NCBI GenBank assembly: GCA_907165065.1
Contig: OU015538.1
Coordinates: forward strand, 20,785,165 to 20,849,164
Source of the DNA: Caprimulgus europaeus
Taxonomy: Eukaryota; Chordata; Aves; Caprimulgiformes; Caprimulgidae
Direction: 5' to 3'
Length of the DNA stretch: 64,000 nt
Shown here: in pieces, positions 47,598 through 61,312 of the stretch
How the letters are laid out: every line of letters starts with the position of its first letter
Numbering within the stretch: position 1 is the first letter of the stretch
Notes under the pieces: model-generated
Database searches by the model: none
What the model was told of the DNA's origin: nothing
Seen by the model: only the letters and a program-made list of their open reading frames with translations
Translations under genes and position numbers: made by a program

Positions 47598-50500
47598 AAG
47601 CGTGGGGATGCCTCTGGGAGGGACATACTGAGGATGGTGACAGACACACAACCCCAGGAGAGCAGGCAGCTGTCCTGCAGGCAGTGCCACTGGCTCATTG
47701 GGCTGAAGGTGATGCCACCTTCTTCTCCCTGTGAGAGGGCACGGACACCCCACCACAGCCCTGCCCCCAACAAACACTCCCGTGAAATTCGCCAGCAAAC
47801 ACGTTTTCCAAAGCATTTTTTGTCTACTGAAGATTTAAAACATTTGAGAGGGGGGGGAATTTCCTTCATTTCAATCTTCTAAAAATGAGTTATTATTTTA
47901 ATCATTAGCAATTATCTCAGTTAGGCAATAAAGGGAGAGAGCATCCTGGGACAAGACACCCCTCTGAAGCACCCTGAGCACCCAACAGCAAGGGGCTGGG
48001 AGTGCTGCTCTCTCCCTGGTGACAGCAGAAGACTTCTGACAGCAGATGCAGACCCTCTGCTTGTCTTCAGTGGCTCGAGTTGGGGGGGATGAATTCTCCC
48101 CCAAGTCACAGAGTTTTCAGGGTTAAAAACTGGATGCATTAATTACATCAGAAACAGGACAGAGATTTAAACACCGAGCGGTGGGTGCTCCCCTCCCTGG
48201 GTGAGCAGTGGGGTGAGGATGCTGCTCCACACTTCCCAGGGGGTCCAACTGTTTGGTGGTGCCAAGGGGACACAGAAAAGCCACATCTGCACAGTAACTG
48301 CTCCATAAGGACAAGGTCACCTGCCTGGAAGGCCCAGATGGAGTACAGCGAGTCCATCCCTCCTGCTCAGCCTGTTTTCCAGACCCTCATCTGGCTCAGC
48401 CTGAGACATCTCCACCAATGGGACCTCCTCGAGGAGGTTGTTTTACTGCTGAAAACACTTATCTCGCTGCCTACAAGTTTTCCTTCATACTTGACCTACA
48501 TTTTTCCATCCAAAAGTTCATTCCCTTCAATCATTCCACAAACCACCCTTCTCCCTCCTCTGTGTTTACACACTTCTAATATTTGCAGATGTATCACGCT
48601 CCCCATGTAGTCATAACTGAGGCAAGCTTGACTGATTTACTCTCTCACATCTCCTGCGAGTCTCCTTCCCAACCCTTCAATCATCTCTGGCTCTCCCCCG
48701 TGCTGCTTCACCGCTCCCACCTGGGGACATGTGCAGCCTGGTGAGGAGGGATCCACCCTGGGTCCCTGCCAGGGGACTGTGGTGTCACCTCTGCTGTCCC
48801 AGCTCCGGCTTCAGCCCCATGGGCAGGAGGGGCAGCTGGCACAGGAGACTCCTGAGAGTTTGGGAGGAAGGAGCTGGGGCTCATCCTGCTCTCCTGCAGA
48901 ACACAGCTTGCACAAGCAGACTCTGCATGGCTCCACACGTTTTCCCCCTCAAGTCTTCCCGTTGGCTCCTACCAGGGAAGTCTGGCAGAGGGCTGGAATC
49001 TCAGACAAGGACATTCCCGTGAATTTAATGAGAACACTGAACGGGTGGAAGGCTGCAAAGAGCTGGTGATACCTCAGCCACCAGAGAGACCAGAGTTGGT
49101 GCTCTCACCCACAAACTGTGACCAGGCACCAGGATTTCCCGGTGCTCTCCCTTTTCCCTGCCCAGAGGGAAGCACTGGAGCCGTGCGGTGCCCCAGTCCC
49201 AGCCAGCCCTCGCCGTGGGCTGTGGGTGCTCTGGGTGTTGTAGCAGGGACTCCTCTCCATGATGGGAACTGCCCATAAATACAGACAGCAGAGACCTGCT
49301 GGTGCAAGAGGGCTGGCAGCTGCCCTGCTCCACCACAGCCCTCCAGGAGACACCAGTATCCTCCCACCACACGTCAGCACAGAGCAGACGGGGAGCGAAC
49401 TCCCCACGCTGCTCGAGCAGCGGCCTCACGCCTTCGGTTTTCCAACAGCTTTGATATCCCTGAGCTCACCCCACGTGCCCTGCTTTTTCTTGCTGTCATA
49501 AAGGACTTGTGAAAATTGAGGACAGGAAGAAATTTATTCTCTGCTTAAAAGCTCACCATTTTCTGGTCTTGCCCTTTATGGTTTCTCCAGGAAGTGAGTT
49601 TGGTTGCAATCAAGTGTTTCTTCCATTCTGTTGTTTTTTGCTTTTGGCTGATCTCCAGCTTGGCTAAGTAAATAGAAGTGACCTGAACTCCAAAATGCTC
49701 TATTTTGGTGCCCTCTTCCTGCATTTTTAGCTCAGGGGACTGGCTAGATGCCTCCAAAAAAGCACAAGGAGTTTTGCTGCCTAGGAAAGGGGCCAACTGC
49801 AGACACCCAGTTTATATGGGAGGAGGAGAGGCTATCGACCTGCACGTGAATTTTGCAGGTGTGCTGAAATATGTCATAGAAGACATTAAACTGAATGAAC
49901 TGGATTCCCAATAGCTAGTTAATTGAGGTACCTGCCTGCTCACGCTTCCACCGCTGTCTGACAGCAGAGGCAGAGGGACACCCTTTTGCAGGCACTTCTG
50001 TGCCAGACAGAGTTCCTCGCTGCCTGCACTTCTCCCGCTGCCTCCTGTCAGCATCTCCCATCAAACGGCTTTTCCAGTCTTTCTGCGTCCTTACTATTTC
50101 TACACAAAATAACATACTCATTTTTTAAAGTCATTTGCCCATTTCAATGCCAATCTAGTTGCTGCCACTCTTGTGTAAACGCTGGCATCGCCTGCTGAAC
50201 CACCCCAGCTAAACAGCAGAGAAGCAAGGGGCAGGGGTGGAGCAGCATCCTGGGGATGCAACAACCCTGCAGAGCACACGGTGCCCGGGACAGTCCAGGA
50301 TTGCCCTTGGCTGTGTTGAGCTTCATGAGGTTTTCCACCAGGACAACCCTGCTAATGGTGGAGGGGCACTGGCCCACCTCTAATGAACCCTTCTCCTTAA
50401 TTAGAGGCAGGGCCTGGGGCAGCATCCCCCACCCAGCACCCACTTCTCTGGAAGGGGGGTTTGCAGACCTCGGGGGGAGGATGATGAGGGCAGGGAGGGA

Positions 50501-51724
50501 AGTAAGAAATCTTACCAGAAAACAACCTCGTTCTGCACAGAAAAGGCAACACTTGGTGCTCGCCCTCGGCTGACCTCACACCTGAGCAGGGTGGGGGTTC
50601 CCCCATCCAACTGCCCGGGGCACCCCCCCAGCACGGCCCCACCGGCCGATCCCCCCCGTGCCCCCAGCGAGGGGATGTGGAGCTGCTGAGGGGCTGTGAT
50701 GATGGTTGCACCGGGTGCTGGGAAATGGGCTGCTCCGAGGAGCCCAGGGAGAGTTCATGGCTTGGCAAAGCTGCCCAGGGCTGGATTTAATTGCAATAAT
50801 ATTGGCTCTGCTGATTGATCCGGGTCAGCTCTGGGAGGAGACCCCGCAGCGTGCCTGGGCTGGGGGTTTGTGCTGGGAACCACTGGGTTCTGCCATCCTG
50901 ACCCTCCTCCTCCTCTCTGCTGCTGCCGATGCCACCACCAGTGCTTGGCCTCGCTGCACAGGGCTGGGGTGGTACGAGCCCCCCACAAACCCCTGCCAGA
51001 CCCCCATCATGCCAGAGACCCTGGACAAAAGCTCCCTCCCAAACCCCCGTTCCCCTGCACCCACAGGGACCTACATCTTGCTCCTCGGAGCCCTGCGTGT
51101 GCCCAGCCATCTGCTTCCAGGTGGGCTGAGGGGAGAAATCCCTGCCAGCCCCTGCCAGTCCCCCCGGCCGAGAGCTGCCCCCTCCCCTCCAGGAGCAGTT
51201 CCTGGGACTCACATTTCCATCATGGGCCTGAGAGGAGCATCTGGAGTGGCTGTGCCTCATTAATTTTGGACACAGGGAAATGAGTACTGCTAATGAGGCG
51301 CTCGGGCATCGCTCCAAGCTCTGGCACATCAGGATGCAGGGCGGGCAGCAGGACGCGCCGGGGCGGGGGGAGAGAAGAGCCCCCTTGGATGGGGGAGGAT
51401 TAAGGGAATGCTGAGGTCCAGGGCCGGCCAGGAGTCACAAACACAAGCTGCAATGTCCAATTACCATTGTATTCAATTACTGCTGCCTGCAATTCTGACA
51501 TTAACAATGTTGAGCTTTTTAAACAGCTTTTTTGTTGTTTTTTTTTCATTAGCCTGGCTATAGGCTGCTCCAACATCCCATCTGCAACAGCTGGTTCTCT
51601 GGTAACTTCTGATAGTCCTGGAGCTGTGTTACCCCACTTTGCCACATGCACAAGCTGTAGTTTGGTGGGGGAAGGGAGGTGGAGAAAAACCAACCCAACC
51701 CCAAACCCCAACAACTATGTGCAA

Positions 51725-51780
51725 TTTTCTTTTTTTTTTTTTTTTTTCATATTGTTGTTTTTACTTTTTTTTTTTTTAAT
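51725..51780. repeat. Two poly-T runs
   Basis: T runs of about 18 and 15 bases near 51,730-51,748 and 51,764-51,778 flank a short AT-rich core. Confidence 0.8.
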
Positions 51781-52919
51781 ATAATGTTGACTTGTGCCTG
51801 GTGATGACAGCGCTGGAGCCGGGGATCCTCCGTTTCACAACCAGGGGAGGCAAAGGCCAAGGAGACTCTGCCCATGGCACCCCGGCACCGTAGGGCACGG
51901 AGGGGGGTCGGTGTCTGCAGCCCCGGCGTGGGACGGCACCGGTCACACGCAGGCTGTGGGGGCACCGGTGTGAGCCCCAGAGCCAGTGTTCCTCAAACAC
52001 CACTGGAAATGCCGTGCTGCTGGGCTGGCACCCCGCCTGCTGCCCACCACAGCCGCTGGCACGTGCCCCTGCAGCCCACCCCCCTCACCAGGGCTCCTTT
52101 CCCACTGGTGTTCCTGCAGCCACCCTGTGCACGACACCAGTTTACCTCCCAGTTTGTCACCCCATCGCCGCGACCACGTGGCAGGCTGGGGCACAACGGG
52201 CACAGGGGAGGCTGTGCCAGACCGAGCTCATCCTCAGGGAGGGTCCTGGGCTGGGGAACCCCCCACTGTGATCCCCATCCATGTCCCAGGACCAGACTCA
52301 CATCCCCTGACCTCACTGATGAAGTCACTCCCAAAGTACCCAGAAGCCAGGTAAGTCCGAGCTACCTGCTCACAGCCCCTCAGCGCCTTCACAAAGCAGC
52401 TCACAGATTTTAGCAGTTTAGTTTTAATTGCCAGTTCTTGCCTTAAACAGACTGGATGCCTCTTCTTTTATGGGAGAAAAAAAGCATCCCTCAAGCTACT
52501 CAAACCAAGAGACACACACACTCCCTAAGCGCTCACCCTTCAAAACTCAGAGAAAACAGCTTTAAAGCAGGGCCTCTGTGCACCCCATGGGCCCAAAGCC
52601 CAGGTGACAACCCTACCACACCCCACGACACCAACCAGCTCCATGTGGGCCCTGGGACGACCTGAACTGGGAAAGGACAGGAGGACAAGCACCTCCACCA
52701 CACACACCTTCAACACCCATGGGCTGCTGGGCCAGGGGCAGCCCCGGGCACTGGTTAGTGCTGCCAGCTCCCAGTCTGGGGGTGCTGTCAGGGGACTGGC
52801 ACCACATGTCCAGGCTCATTTCTTTGCTAATCAGCTCATTGCAATCAAGAGCTGCTGCGTGCAGAGGCCAGAGAAAAACCCCATCTCACCTCAGCAGATG
52901 CAATTCTCGCTTGGAACAA

Positions 52920-53312
52920 ATCACAGAATCATGGAATCGTTTGGTTGGAAAAGACCTTTGAGATCATCGAGTCCAACCGTCCCTGTCCACTGCTGAACCA
53001 GATCTCTGAGCACCTCATCTGCCCGGCTTTTACATCCCTCCAGGGATGGGGACTCTACCACTGCCCTGGGCAACCCCTTCCAATGCCTCAGAACCCTTCC
53101 AGCAAAGAAATTCTTCCTCACATCCCATCTCAGCTGCCCTGGGCACAACTGGAGCCCATTTCCTCTTGTCCTGTCCCTTGCTCCTTGGTTGAACAGACCC
53201 ACCCCCACCTCTCTGCACCCTCCTCCAAGGGACTTGGACAGAGCCAGAAGGTCTCCCCTCAGCCTCCTTTTCTCCAGGCTCAACACCCCCAGTTCCCCCA
53301 GCTGGGAACTCA
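52920..53312 (-). mobile_element. CR1 LINE 3' fragment
   Basis: Reversed tail 'cacagaatcatggaatcg', then 3' UTR and ORF2 C-terminus ([20 protein letters not shown]) to about 53,312. Its 3' UTR is almost identical to the copy at 59.5 kb. Confidence 0.9.
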
Positions 53313-56300
53313 TCAGACACACAGGAGGAACAGCCAGTGACTGGGGTTTGTTCCCAGGTCAGGAGCATCCCCTGGATGAGCAGCACTGGCTGTGGACACG
53401 GGACAGCCCTCAGCAGCACCGCGGCCAGGACCGCGCTGGAGATAGGGCACTGGGCATCCCAGCACAGCCCTGGGCTGCACCATCTATTACACAGCAGGCA
53501 CGAAAAAATAATGACACTAATTAACGTTACAGCTGGATGAACGGAAAGGAGCGACCACTGCCAAGCCCCCTCGCTCTCTGCAGCCGGTACCCACGTGCCT
53601 GCACCTCACAGGTCCCCCCGTTTCCCTGCACCCCCCAGCAAAACACCCTGTACGGAGTCTCACTGCAGTGCAGGGTCACAGCACCCAGAGCAGGAGCTGG
53701 TGCTGCAGCCACAGCGATGTGGGGTGCAGGGGCAGAGGTGTGGGACCCTGAGCCCCTTCCCTCCCACCACAGCTCCCATTTTGCCCAGTACAGTTTTGCC
53801 ACGGTGGCCCTGTGGCCATCGGGACCCAGCCGGGGCTCACCTCTGTGGTGCAGCCACCCAGCCCTGCGCGATGGCTCCTGTGGACCCCAGCCCACTGCAG
53901 TAGGTATTTGATGCCTCATCACTGCTCAAAAACATCACAATTACCACAAAATAACACTTTCATTTAACTACCAAACTCCAGCTTGAGATAGAAGCGTCCT
54001 TCCTCCAAGGGAGGATGATGATGGGGTGGAAGTGCTCTGCTCACTGCTGCCCACAGACCCAGCTCTTGCTCCAGTGTCCGTGATGTCAACGGCATGTTCA
54101 GTCCTCCCCCTGCCCTGGGTCTGTCCCCTCTCTGCACCCTGTGATTTCTTCTGGCAGTGTCTCCTCGAGCTTGGACAGTGTCGAGTACAACGTGGCCCAG
54201 ACTTGGTGGGCTGCCTGCAGGCGCTGCTGCAGAACAAATGTACTGAATCCAAACAAAGCGCGCACGGAGCCTGCTCCTTCTGGAAGCGCCTGGCAAGGAA
54301 GGAAGGACTGGAGCCCATTGTGCCACAGGCTGCACACCACCAGCACTAGGACAGTCCCTGGCCTGAGAAATGTCTGATGCACACCAGCCCGAGAGCACAG
54401 GACAGGCAGAAAGGAGCAGCACTCCCACGCTGAGCCCGCCGAGAGAGAGGGGCACCAGCACATCCACACCATGGATTTATGCTCTGCTTTCAAGAAGGGA
54501 TCTGGCTGAGATTCAGAGAGGGATGGGAGCATGAAGGTATGTGTGGGAAGGGGATGGCCACCATGAGAGCTGGCCAGGAGACTGGGACAAACCGTTGGTG
54601 GCCAGGGAGTGAGCAGCATCTCCTCAGCATCCCAAAGGCTTTGTCCTTCTCCATCTCCCCTGTGACACCACGTGGCCAGAGCCCAAGGTGAAGCTGTCCT
54701 GGGGCTGGGGGAAGCCAGGCCATGCAGGCACCGAGCCCCCTCCCCAGAGCCCTGACCCTGGCAGCTCATGAGGGCTCTGGCACACCAGCACAGGCATCGT
54801 GCTGGTTTCTCACCCCAAACACCAGAACAGACCAGCATCACCTGGCCCAGACACACCAAACCAGACCAAAAACTCCCTGGCCACCCTGGTGTGGGTGCAC
54901 CCACCCCTGTCCTGCTCCCACAGGCTGGCCACAGAGGAGCAGGGAGAAGGGACAGCTTGGTCACAACTTGCTGGGGATGTGCCAAGCCCTCCCTCCCAAA
55001 AACCCTCTGGATACTGTGCAGCATTCCAGCAAGTCCCCCGAGCCCCAGCTCTGCCCAGGACAGTGATGCCAGTGTCGAGTTCACCTTCCACAGCTGGGCA
55101 CGGGGGCCTGGCACGCTGTGCTCGTGGCCAGGCTGCACCCCTGTACTGGGACTAAGCCTTCAGCCTCCCAGAGAAGCTCCTGACACACTTTTTCCTGGGA
55201 AAGGCAGTGGGAAGCAGATGAGGCAGAGCCCCGTTCCCTGTGTGGGGTTGTGCTGGGAGTGTTTCCACACTTGGCCCCTGGCAGAGCGGGGTCAGGAGTG
55301 TGGGATGCCCGGGGGGGTCAAGGCAGCAACAAAACCCAAATAACCCATAACAAAGGATGTGTGACTCCAGCTACCCACCCACAGACAGGTCAAGTGTCAT
55401 AACAAGACAAGGTGAGAAATGAAACCTCCCCCCGGCAGCCAGCCCAAGGCTGGGGGAGGCTCGAGCAGCTCCGGCCACACGGATGCTGGCTGCAGGAACA
55501 CAGGAATGGGGGCTCCTGAACAGCCCCCCCAGCACACAGCCCTGCCTGGCTGCCTCACAGAGGGGACAAATGAAATGTGAACACCAAGAGATGGTGAGAG
55601 CAGCAAGATGAGCAGCAGAAGGGAAGAAAAAGCCAAGCGGAGGCTGGGAGAGCTGCACTTCTTGAAGCAGCTATAGCTGAAGCCACGGCTCAGCGACAAA
55701 AACAAGGAGACCACGTGGATGTGGCTGGGAGAAGCCCCCCATCCCGAGTGCTGCTCTCCTGCAGGCGCCCATCGGGCACTGGGGGTTTGGCCATAGGGAG
55801 AGGGAACCCAGAGGACCATGAACCAGCACCCTAAATAACTCCAGGGGGTTTCAGAGCACCTCGGGAGGTGGGAGGGCTCGGTGAGGCTCTGGAAAGATGC
55901 ACACTAGTCCCCCAGCGAGGCTGCTGGTAACCAGTGGGTTAGTTAGCAGCCCAATCTGCAACTAGCCCAATTAGTTAAAAAGTAATTAAAGATGGCTATG
56001 AAGCTGAAGATGAACACAACGGAGTCGGGACAGAGGGAAAGTCAGGTCCCTGCAATCTATTAGCATGGCTTGAGGAATTTGCTCCCATTAGATACTGCTG
56101 CAGCCAGGAGCTTAGCAGGATTCAAAAGTAGATTAAACATTTATAGAGATAATGAGAACATCCTGTTACATTAGATAGGATATAAAAAAAAGAAAGGCTA
56201 GACACTTCAGTGCCACCAGCCATAAATTACCCACCAGCTGGTGGGGGCGAGGAAGAAATTTCTCCAGCCAAGCGGGTCTGTCTACCTTCCAAGGAAGAGG

Positions 56301-56518
56301 TTGGGCTGGAGGAGGATGTGGAAAACATCATTTTCAGGAGGATGTGAGTGTCCAGCCCAGCCAGGGCTCTGCTGGGATGTCACCACAGGGCTGCCCTCAC
56401 AGGGCCTGATCCTGCTGGCTGCCAGGAGCCCCTTGCCCTCACTCAGGTGCTGGAACGGTGCACAGCATCCCACAAGGTCCTGTTTTGTATGAAGGGGAAC
56501 ACAACACGGGGTCTAAGA

Positions 56519-56541
56519 CACACCCCACCCCACCCCACCCC
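56519..56541. repeat. (CACCC)n pentamer microsatellite
   Basis: Four CACCC units in NALF2 intron 1. Confidence 0.85.
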
Positions 56542-57679
56542 ATGACTGCCTCATGCTATGCTTGGTGCATGTCACCAAGGGGTGAGCAGCAGGATCTGGC
56601 CCATCCCAGCTCCTTCAGGCAGCACACAGCAGGGAGACAGGAGTGTCCCGCCTTGGCAGCGTGGCTCCCAGGCACTTTTTGGGGTCAGAGGGAGGTGCCC
56701 AGCCTCCCACACTGACCCTGGGGTTGTTTGGGCATCTGCAAGAGCCTGTTACACTTCACTTGTGTGCAGAGGCTCCTTAAAGTAAAGGCAAATGAGCAAA
56801 AGATCATTTCCTAGATGCTTATCACCACTCCTGGCGGCTTCTACTGATGAAGACAACAGGACTGGACATGGCTCATGTCAGACCTGAGAGCTGGAAACTC
56901 CTATTTATCCCTGGCTGAACACCAGTAGCAGAAATCTCCCCCCTCCTTTCCAGGTGGGGCCTGGGAAAAACCCCTGCTAACCCTCAGTCTCCACGGTGAG
57001 CAGCAGGCAGACGCTCCAGCCGGCATCGCCCGGGCGATGTGTTCCTGCGGGGAAGCTCCCTCCCTGCTGCTCTGCCTTGGAGCCAGCCCAGGACAGGCTG
57101 GGGTTCTCCTCCCCTCTCCACAAAGCTGCCACAAGCACAGCTGCCCGTCTGCTCGGTCCCCTGTGCCAGCCCTGCCCCAGGCTGCCAGCCCATCCCAGGC
57201 CAGGAGCCAGGATGCGGGAGAACCCACATTCCCAGGAGTGGGAAGTGTGCTGGGAGCTGCCCGGTGCCCTGGGCTCACCGCTGCCCCAGGACCCTGCCCC
57301 GAGCCAGCCCTGTGTCCTGGCAGTGAGTGCTGCTCCCTGGAAAACCCCATTTAACAGCAGAGCAATAAACCATGACAAACAATAATGTATGGAGGGAAAT
57401 AAACGCTGCCCCTGGGTACCTCCTGCAGACCCTGCTCCACCAGCCGCGCTGCAGGAAACGGGGGAACACCAGGCAAAGTCCATCAACACCATCGAGCCAA
57501 ACGCCCTGATTTTTGCAGGCACCTCCTCAGACATATTTTCTACACACCCAACCAGCTCAGTATCAGGCTGCAACGCTCCAAGTGCTTCCAGCCCCGGGTA
57601 CTCCAGTGAGCAGGTCTGCTCGTGGCCATGGTGGGCTCAAGGCCCAGGGCAGGGAAGCTCTGCAGCCTGGTTAAGAGAA

Positions 57680-57995
57680 ATCACAGAATCCCAGACTGGT
57701 TTGGGTTGGGAGGGACCTTAAAGCTCACCCAGTCCCAACCCCGCTGCCAGCAGCAGGGACACCTTCCACTAGACCAGGTTGCTCAAAGCCTCATCCAGCC
57801 TGGCCGAGAACACTTCCAGGGAGGAGCAGCCACAGCTTCTCTGGCCAACCTGGGCCAGGGTCTCACCACTCTCACACCAAAGAATTTCTTCCTCACATCT
57901 CATCTAAACCTGCCCTCTTCCAGTTTCAAACCATTTCCCCTTGTTCTACCACTAACTGCCCTTATAAAAAGTCCCTCCCCAGCTTTCTTGTAGGC
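57680..57995 (-). mobile_element. CR1 LINE 3' fragment
   Basis: Reversed CR1 with 'aatcccagactggtttgg' and 'aaagctcacccagtccc', extending into the ORF2 end; same subfamily type as the copies at 0.4, 7.9 and 60.3 kb. Confidence 0.9.
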
Positions 57996-59486
57996 CTCAG
58001 GCAGAGTTACTGGGGCTGCTCCAAAGATCCAAGTAACTCAGAGGTGTATGGATCCGAACCACACAGCTAGAATTCACCTAGAGACTAAGCAGCAGGCAGT
58101 AAAAGCCACAGGACTCGGTGCAGCACACGCCCTGCCTGCACAAGCACCCCTCCTCAGCGGGCAGGCACAGAGATTTCCAGTCCCCACCGGTCCCACGGGA
58201 GGCAGGGCTGGGCTGAGGGGGGATGATGGATGCACTGGACAGGTTACACAATTCTGCCAAACACAAACAACAAACAGCATTTCCACAGATGGCATTTCTG
58301 CCAGCAGCCATGTCCTGAAGAGCCCCAGGGATCAAATAAGGATCTGGAGACGGCATCCAGGACAAAAACCTCTCAACAGCACTAGGCAGCAAAACACGCG
58401 GTGCTTCTCCACCCCAATGCCACCTCCCCTGTCACCTACCTGTGCCTCATCCCACCGAGCAGCCTCAGCAACTGGGTGGGACCAGGGGTGCCGGGACACC
58501 TCGGAGACCTTTGGGATGGAGCGATGCTTCCCTGGTCTACAACGGAAATTCCAGTGAAACCAGGTCGAGGAAGCCCATGAGTGAGGCTGGAGGAGTGGGA
58601 AGAGGGGGTGACCTGCTCCTGCTTGAACTCAGCAGCCACCAGAACCAGGGGCTTTGGGGATGACACCGTTGTGAGGAACAAACCATCCAGAGCAGAGCTC
58701 CCATTAACCTCGGGCTGGTGGTAGTTGCTTTGTGTCCTCAGGCATGAGGACTTAACTCCTTTTACAGCTTACTTCTTGGTTATGGGGCCATTCTTACCCT
58801 CCACCATCCAGCTCCACAGAAGAGGACACTGAAGACCAGGAGCAGGTCAGGGAGAGACCCAAGGAGAGGAGAGGACTGAACTCTGCACTTACATTAAACA
58901 TACAAATACAGCTCTTGCTCCCCCCACACAGGTCAGCCCCACTGCTCTTCCCACACCGCCTCTGTTCAGAAACTTCCGAGAAAATCTCCCCGTGTCTCCT
59001 CTCCCTCTGTAACAAGCAGCAGTTTGGGGGAGCCCACGCTGGCTGTGTGCACCCACCACTGTTCCTCCCTCTGACACCCCAGGAGCACGTCTGGGAGAGA
59101 GGCCCTGGGGAAAAGCCAAGAGCAAAAGCCAAGTGGGGAAGAGGAGCCGAGGCTCCCCAGGCAGGCAGCTGCCGGCTCTGCCCGCGGGAGCTGGGGCTGC
59201 AGGCAGCGTGGCCAGATGGCTACTGCTTGCCCAAGCAGCCTCTTGTGTCTCATTCACAGATTTGCTGTCCCTGAGTCATTGCCCTTCAAACGACAGCGGA
59301 GCTGAGCTTCCTCTGCGTGGAGCCAGGCATGAGTCGCATCCTAATGGCATGCCAGTGACAGCAGGAATGGCCCCTGGCAGACAGGTATGTCCTGTGCTCC
59401 TGCCCGCTGCCTCCCACCCTGGCATGCAGCTCTGGAGCTGGGCAGCACAGGAAAAGCCTCATGGGGCATCTGTGGAGCCAGGGGAA

Positions 59487-59637
59487 TCATGGAATTATAG
59501 AATGGTTTGGTTGGAAAAGACTTTTGAGATCATCGAGTCCAACCGTCCCTGTCCACTGCTGAACCAGATCTCTGAGCACCTCATCTGCCCGGCTTTTACA
59601 TCCCTCCAGGGATGGGGCCTCCACCACTGCCCTGGGC
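59487..59637 (-). mobile_element. Short CR1 LINE 3' end
   Basis: Matches the 52.9-kb copy closely from 'tggttggaaaagac' to 'ccactgccctgggca', then stops abruptly. The two differ by only a few bases over this span, so both come from one subfamily. Confidence 0.9.
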
Positions 59638-60257
59638 AAAATGTTTTGAGGAGTCCCTGATGCCTCCTGGGGTGTGGAGATGCTGGAGCTGCCGTGGTCC
59701 TCAGGGGTCCCAGGATCCTCAGGGATCCCAGGGTCTCTGCCATGGGGGGAGGCCAGGCTGTGTGTGATCCCTGCCACACACAAAAGGCTCCTTTCCCGAT
59801 GGAAAATGTGCCTGTCCCTGGATGGGGACCACCTGAAGCCCTTTGTGTGGGCAGCTCCAGGGGTGTCCTGGGTTAAAGCAGACACTGTGGGCATCCTCTT
59901 CCACCTCTGGGTGCCTGGCTATGTGGAGGGCACTGCCTCCTCTTCCCTGGCAGCACAGGGACGCTCGCAGGGCTGGCAGTCAGCGTGACACTGGCAGCTC
60001 CCTTTGTCCGTGGGGACAGCGAGTGTCGCTGCCTGTTATGAAAAGCAGCATTGTTAGCTGTCCCCAGCCTGGGCCACTCCAGGCAGCTGGTGGCAATGGA
60101 TGGGTACAGCAAGGGGGGGTCTGGGGAGGCATTTTACCAGGTCACACATTTTGCTGATTACCGTCACACACGCTGCTGAGCTCAGTGACTGCCAGAGGCT
60201 GCTCCCCCCGGGACCACGGCACGCCAGGCGCTTCCCAAAAGGCACCGTTGGCTGCCG

Positions 60258-60418
60258 AAATGCCCCCTCCCTGGAAGTGTTCCAGGCCAGGTTGGATGAG
60301 GCTTTGAGCAACCTGGTCTAGTGGAAGGTGTCCCTGCTGCTGGCAGGGGGGTTAGGACTGGATGAGCTTTAAGGTTCCTTCCACCCCAAACCAGGCTGGG
60401 ATCCTGTGGTTCTACGAA
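60258..60418 (+). mobile_element. Short CR1 LINE 3' end
   Basis: Contains 'ctggaagtgttccaggcc', 'gttggatgaggctttgag', 'ggactggatgagctttaa' and a tail 'cctgtggttctacg'. 5'-truncated. Confidence 0.85.
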
Positions 60419-60744
60419 ATATCACACTGTGCCTCTGCCACCAGAGCTGAGCCTGCTTCTCCACGGAGCTTCTTCCACCCCACTAGTGAAGCCCCCACGC
60501 ACACTGTGCTCCCAGGGATGGGCACCCGTGGAGAGGAACCCGGGATCACACAGATCCAGCACCGGCGGCAGCAGCAGGCACAGCCCGGAGCGCAGGAGCA
60601 GGCGCTGGCACCTGCGTCACTTGTAGCCACTTGGTGACAGTTTGATGAGCACAGATCTCACCTCCCTCGCGCTCTTCCCTGCACCACTTGCCAACCTGCC
60701 TGTTGCTGCACAGACACTTGCTGCCTTTACCAGCTCCTGCTTTT

Positions 60745-60924
60745 GGTGAGAGTGAGACAGGCTGCCAGAGAGGCTGTGGAGTCTCCTTCTCTGGAGAGAT
60801 CCCAAACCCACCTGGATGCAGCCCTGTGCAACCTGCTCTGGGTGACCCTGCTTTGGCAGCACAGGGGTTGGACTGGGTGGTCTCCAGAGCTCCCTTCCCA
60901 CCCCACCACTCTGGGATTCTGTTA
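60745..60924 (+). mobile_element. CR1 LINE 3' fragment, older copy
   Basis: More diverged than its neighbours: 'aggctgtggagtctccttc', 'cacctggatgcagccctgtg' and 'ggttggactgggtggtctcc' follow the CR1 3' pattern, ending at 'ctctgggattctgtta'. Confidence 0.75.
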
Positions 60925-61149
60925 AATACTTTTTCCCCTTAAGCACCACCAACAGACATCAACAGACAACCACCCAGCCCAACACCACTGAGACCAGCAG
61001 TAAATCCCCCCATGGACACCACCAACAACCAACAGCCCAGCCTGAGCACTGGGGGGGAGTCCCCCACGGCCACTGCCCCCATCCCAGGCTGCTTCACCCC
61101 ACAGCAACTGTGTGGGTCCAGTGTCTTGAGACATCTGGACCCCAAGAAA

Positions 61150-61312
61150 AGCTTAGGACCATTCAAACACCAGCTCAGCATCCCCTTTGTGTGTCCCAGG
61201 CAAAGCTCAGGACCATCCAAGCACCAGCTCAGCATCCCCTTTGTGTGTCCCAGGCAAAGCTCAGGACCATCCAAGCACCAGCTCAGCATCCCCCTTGTGT
61301 GTCCCAGGCACC
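61150..61312. repeat. 54-bp tandem triplication
   Basis: Three copies starting at about 61,151, 61,205 and 61,259, each with 'gctcaggaccatccaagcac' and 'cagctcagcatccccttt'. The first copy is the most diverged; the last is partial. Confidence 0.9.

Noticed and set aside
47065-47816. Cysteine-rich minus-strand ORFs (LGCDMACLCCDMACL repeats)
   Set aside because: Translation of the 21-bp minisatellite; other frames are equally open.
48380-48720. Possible very old CR1-like or other LINE fragment
   Set aside because: Vague resemblance only; too diverged to support by eye.
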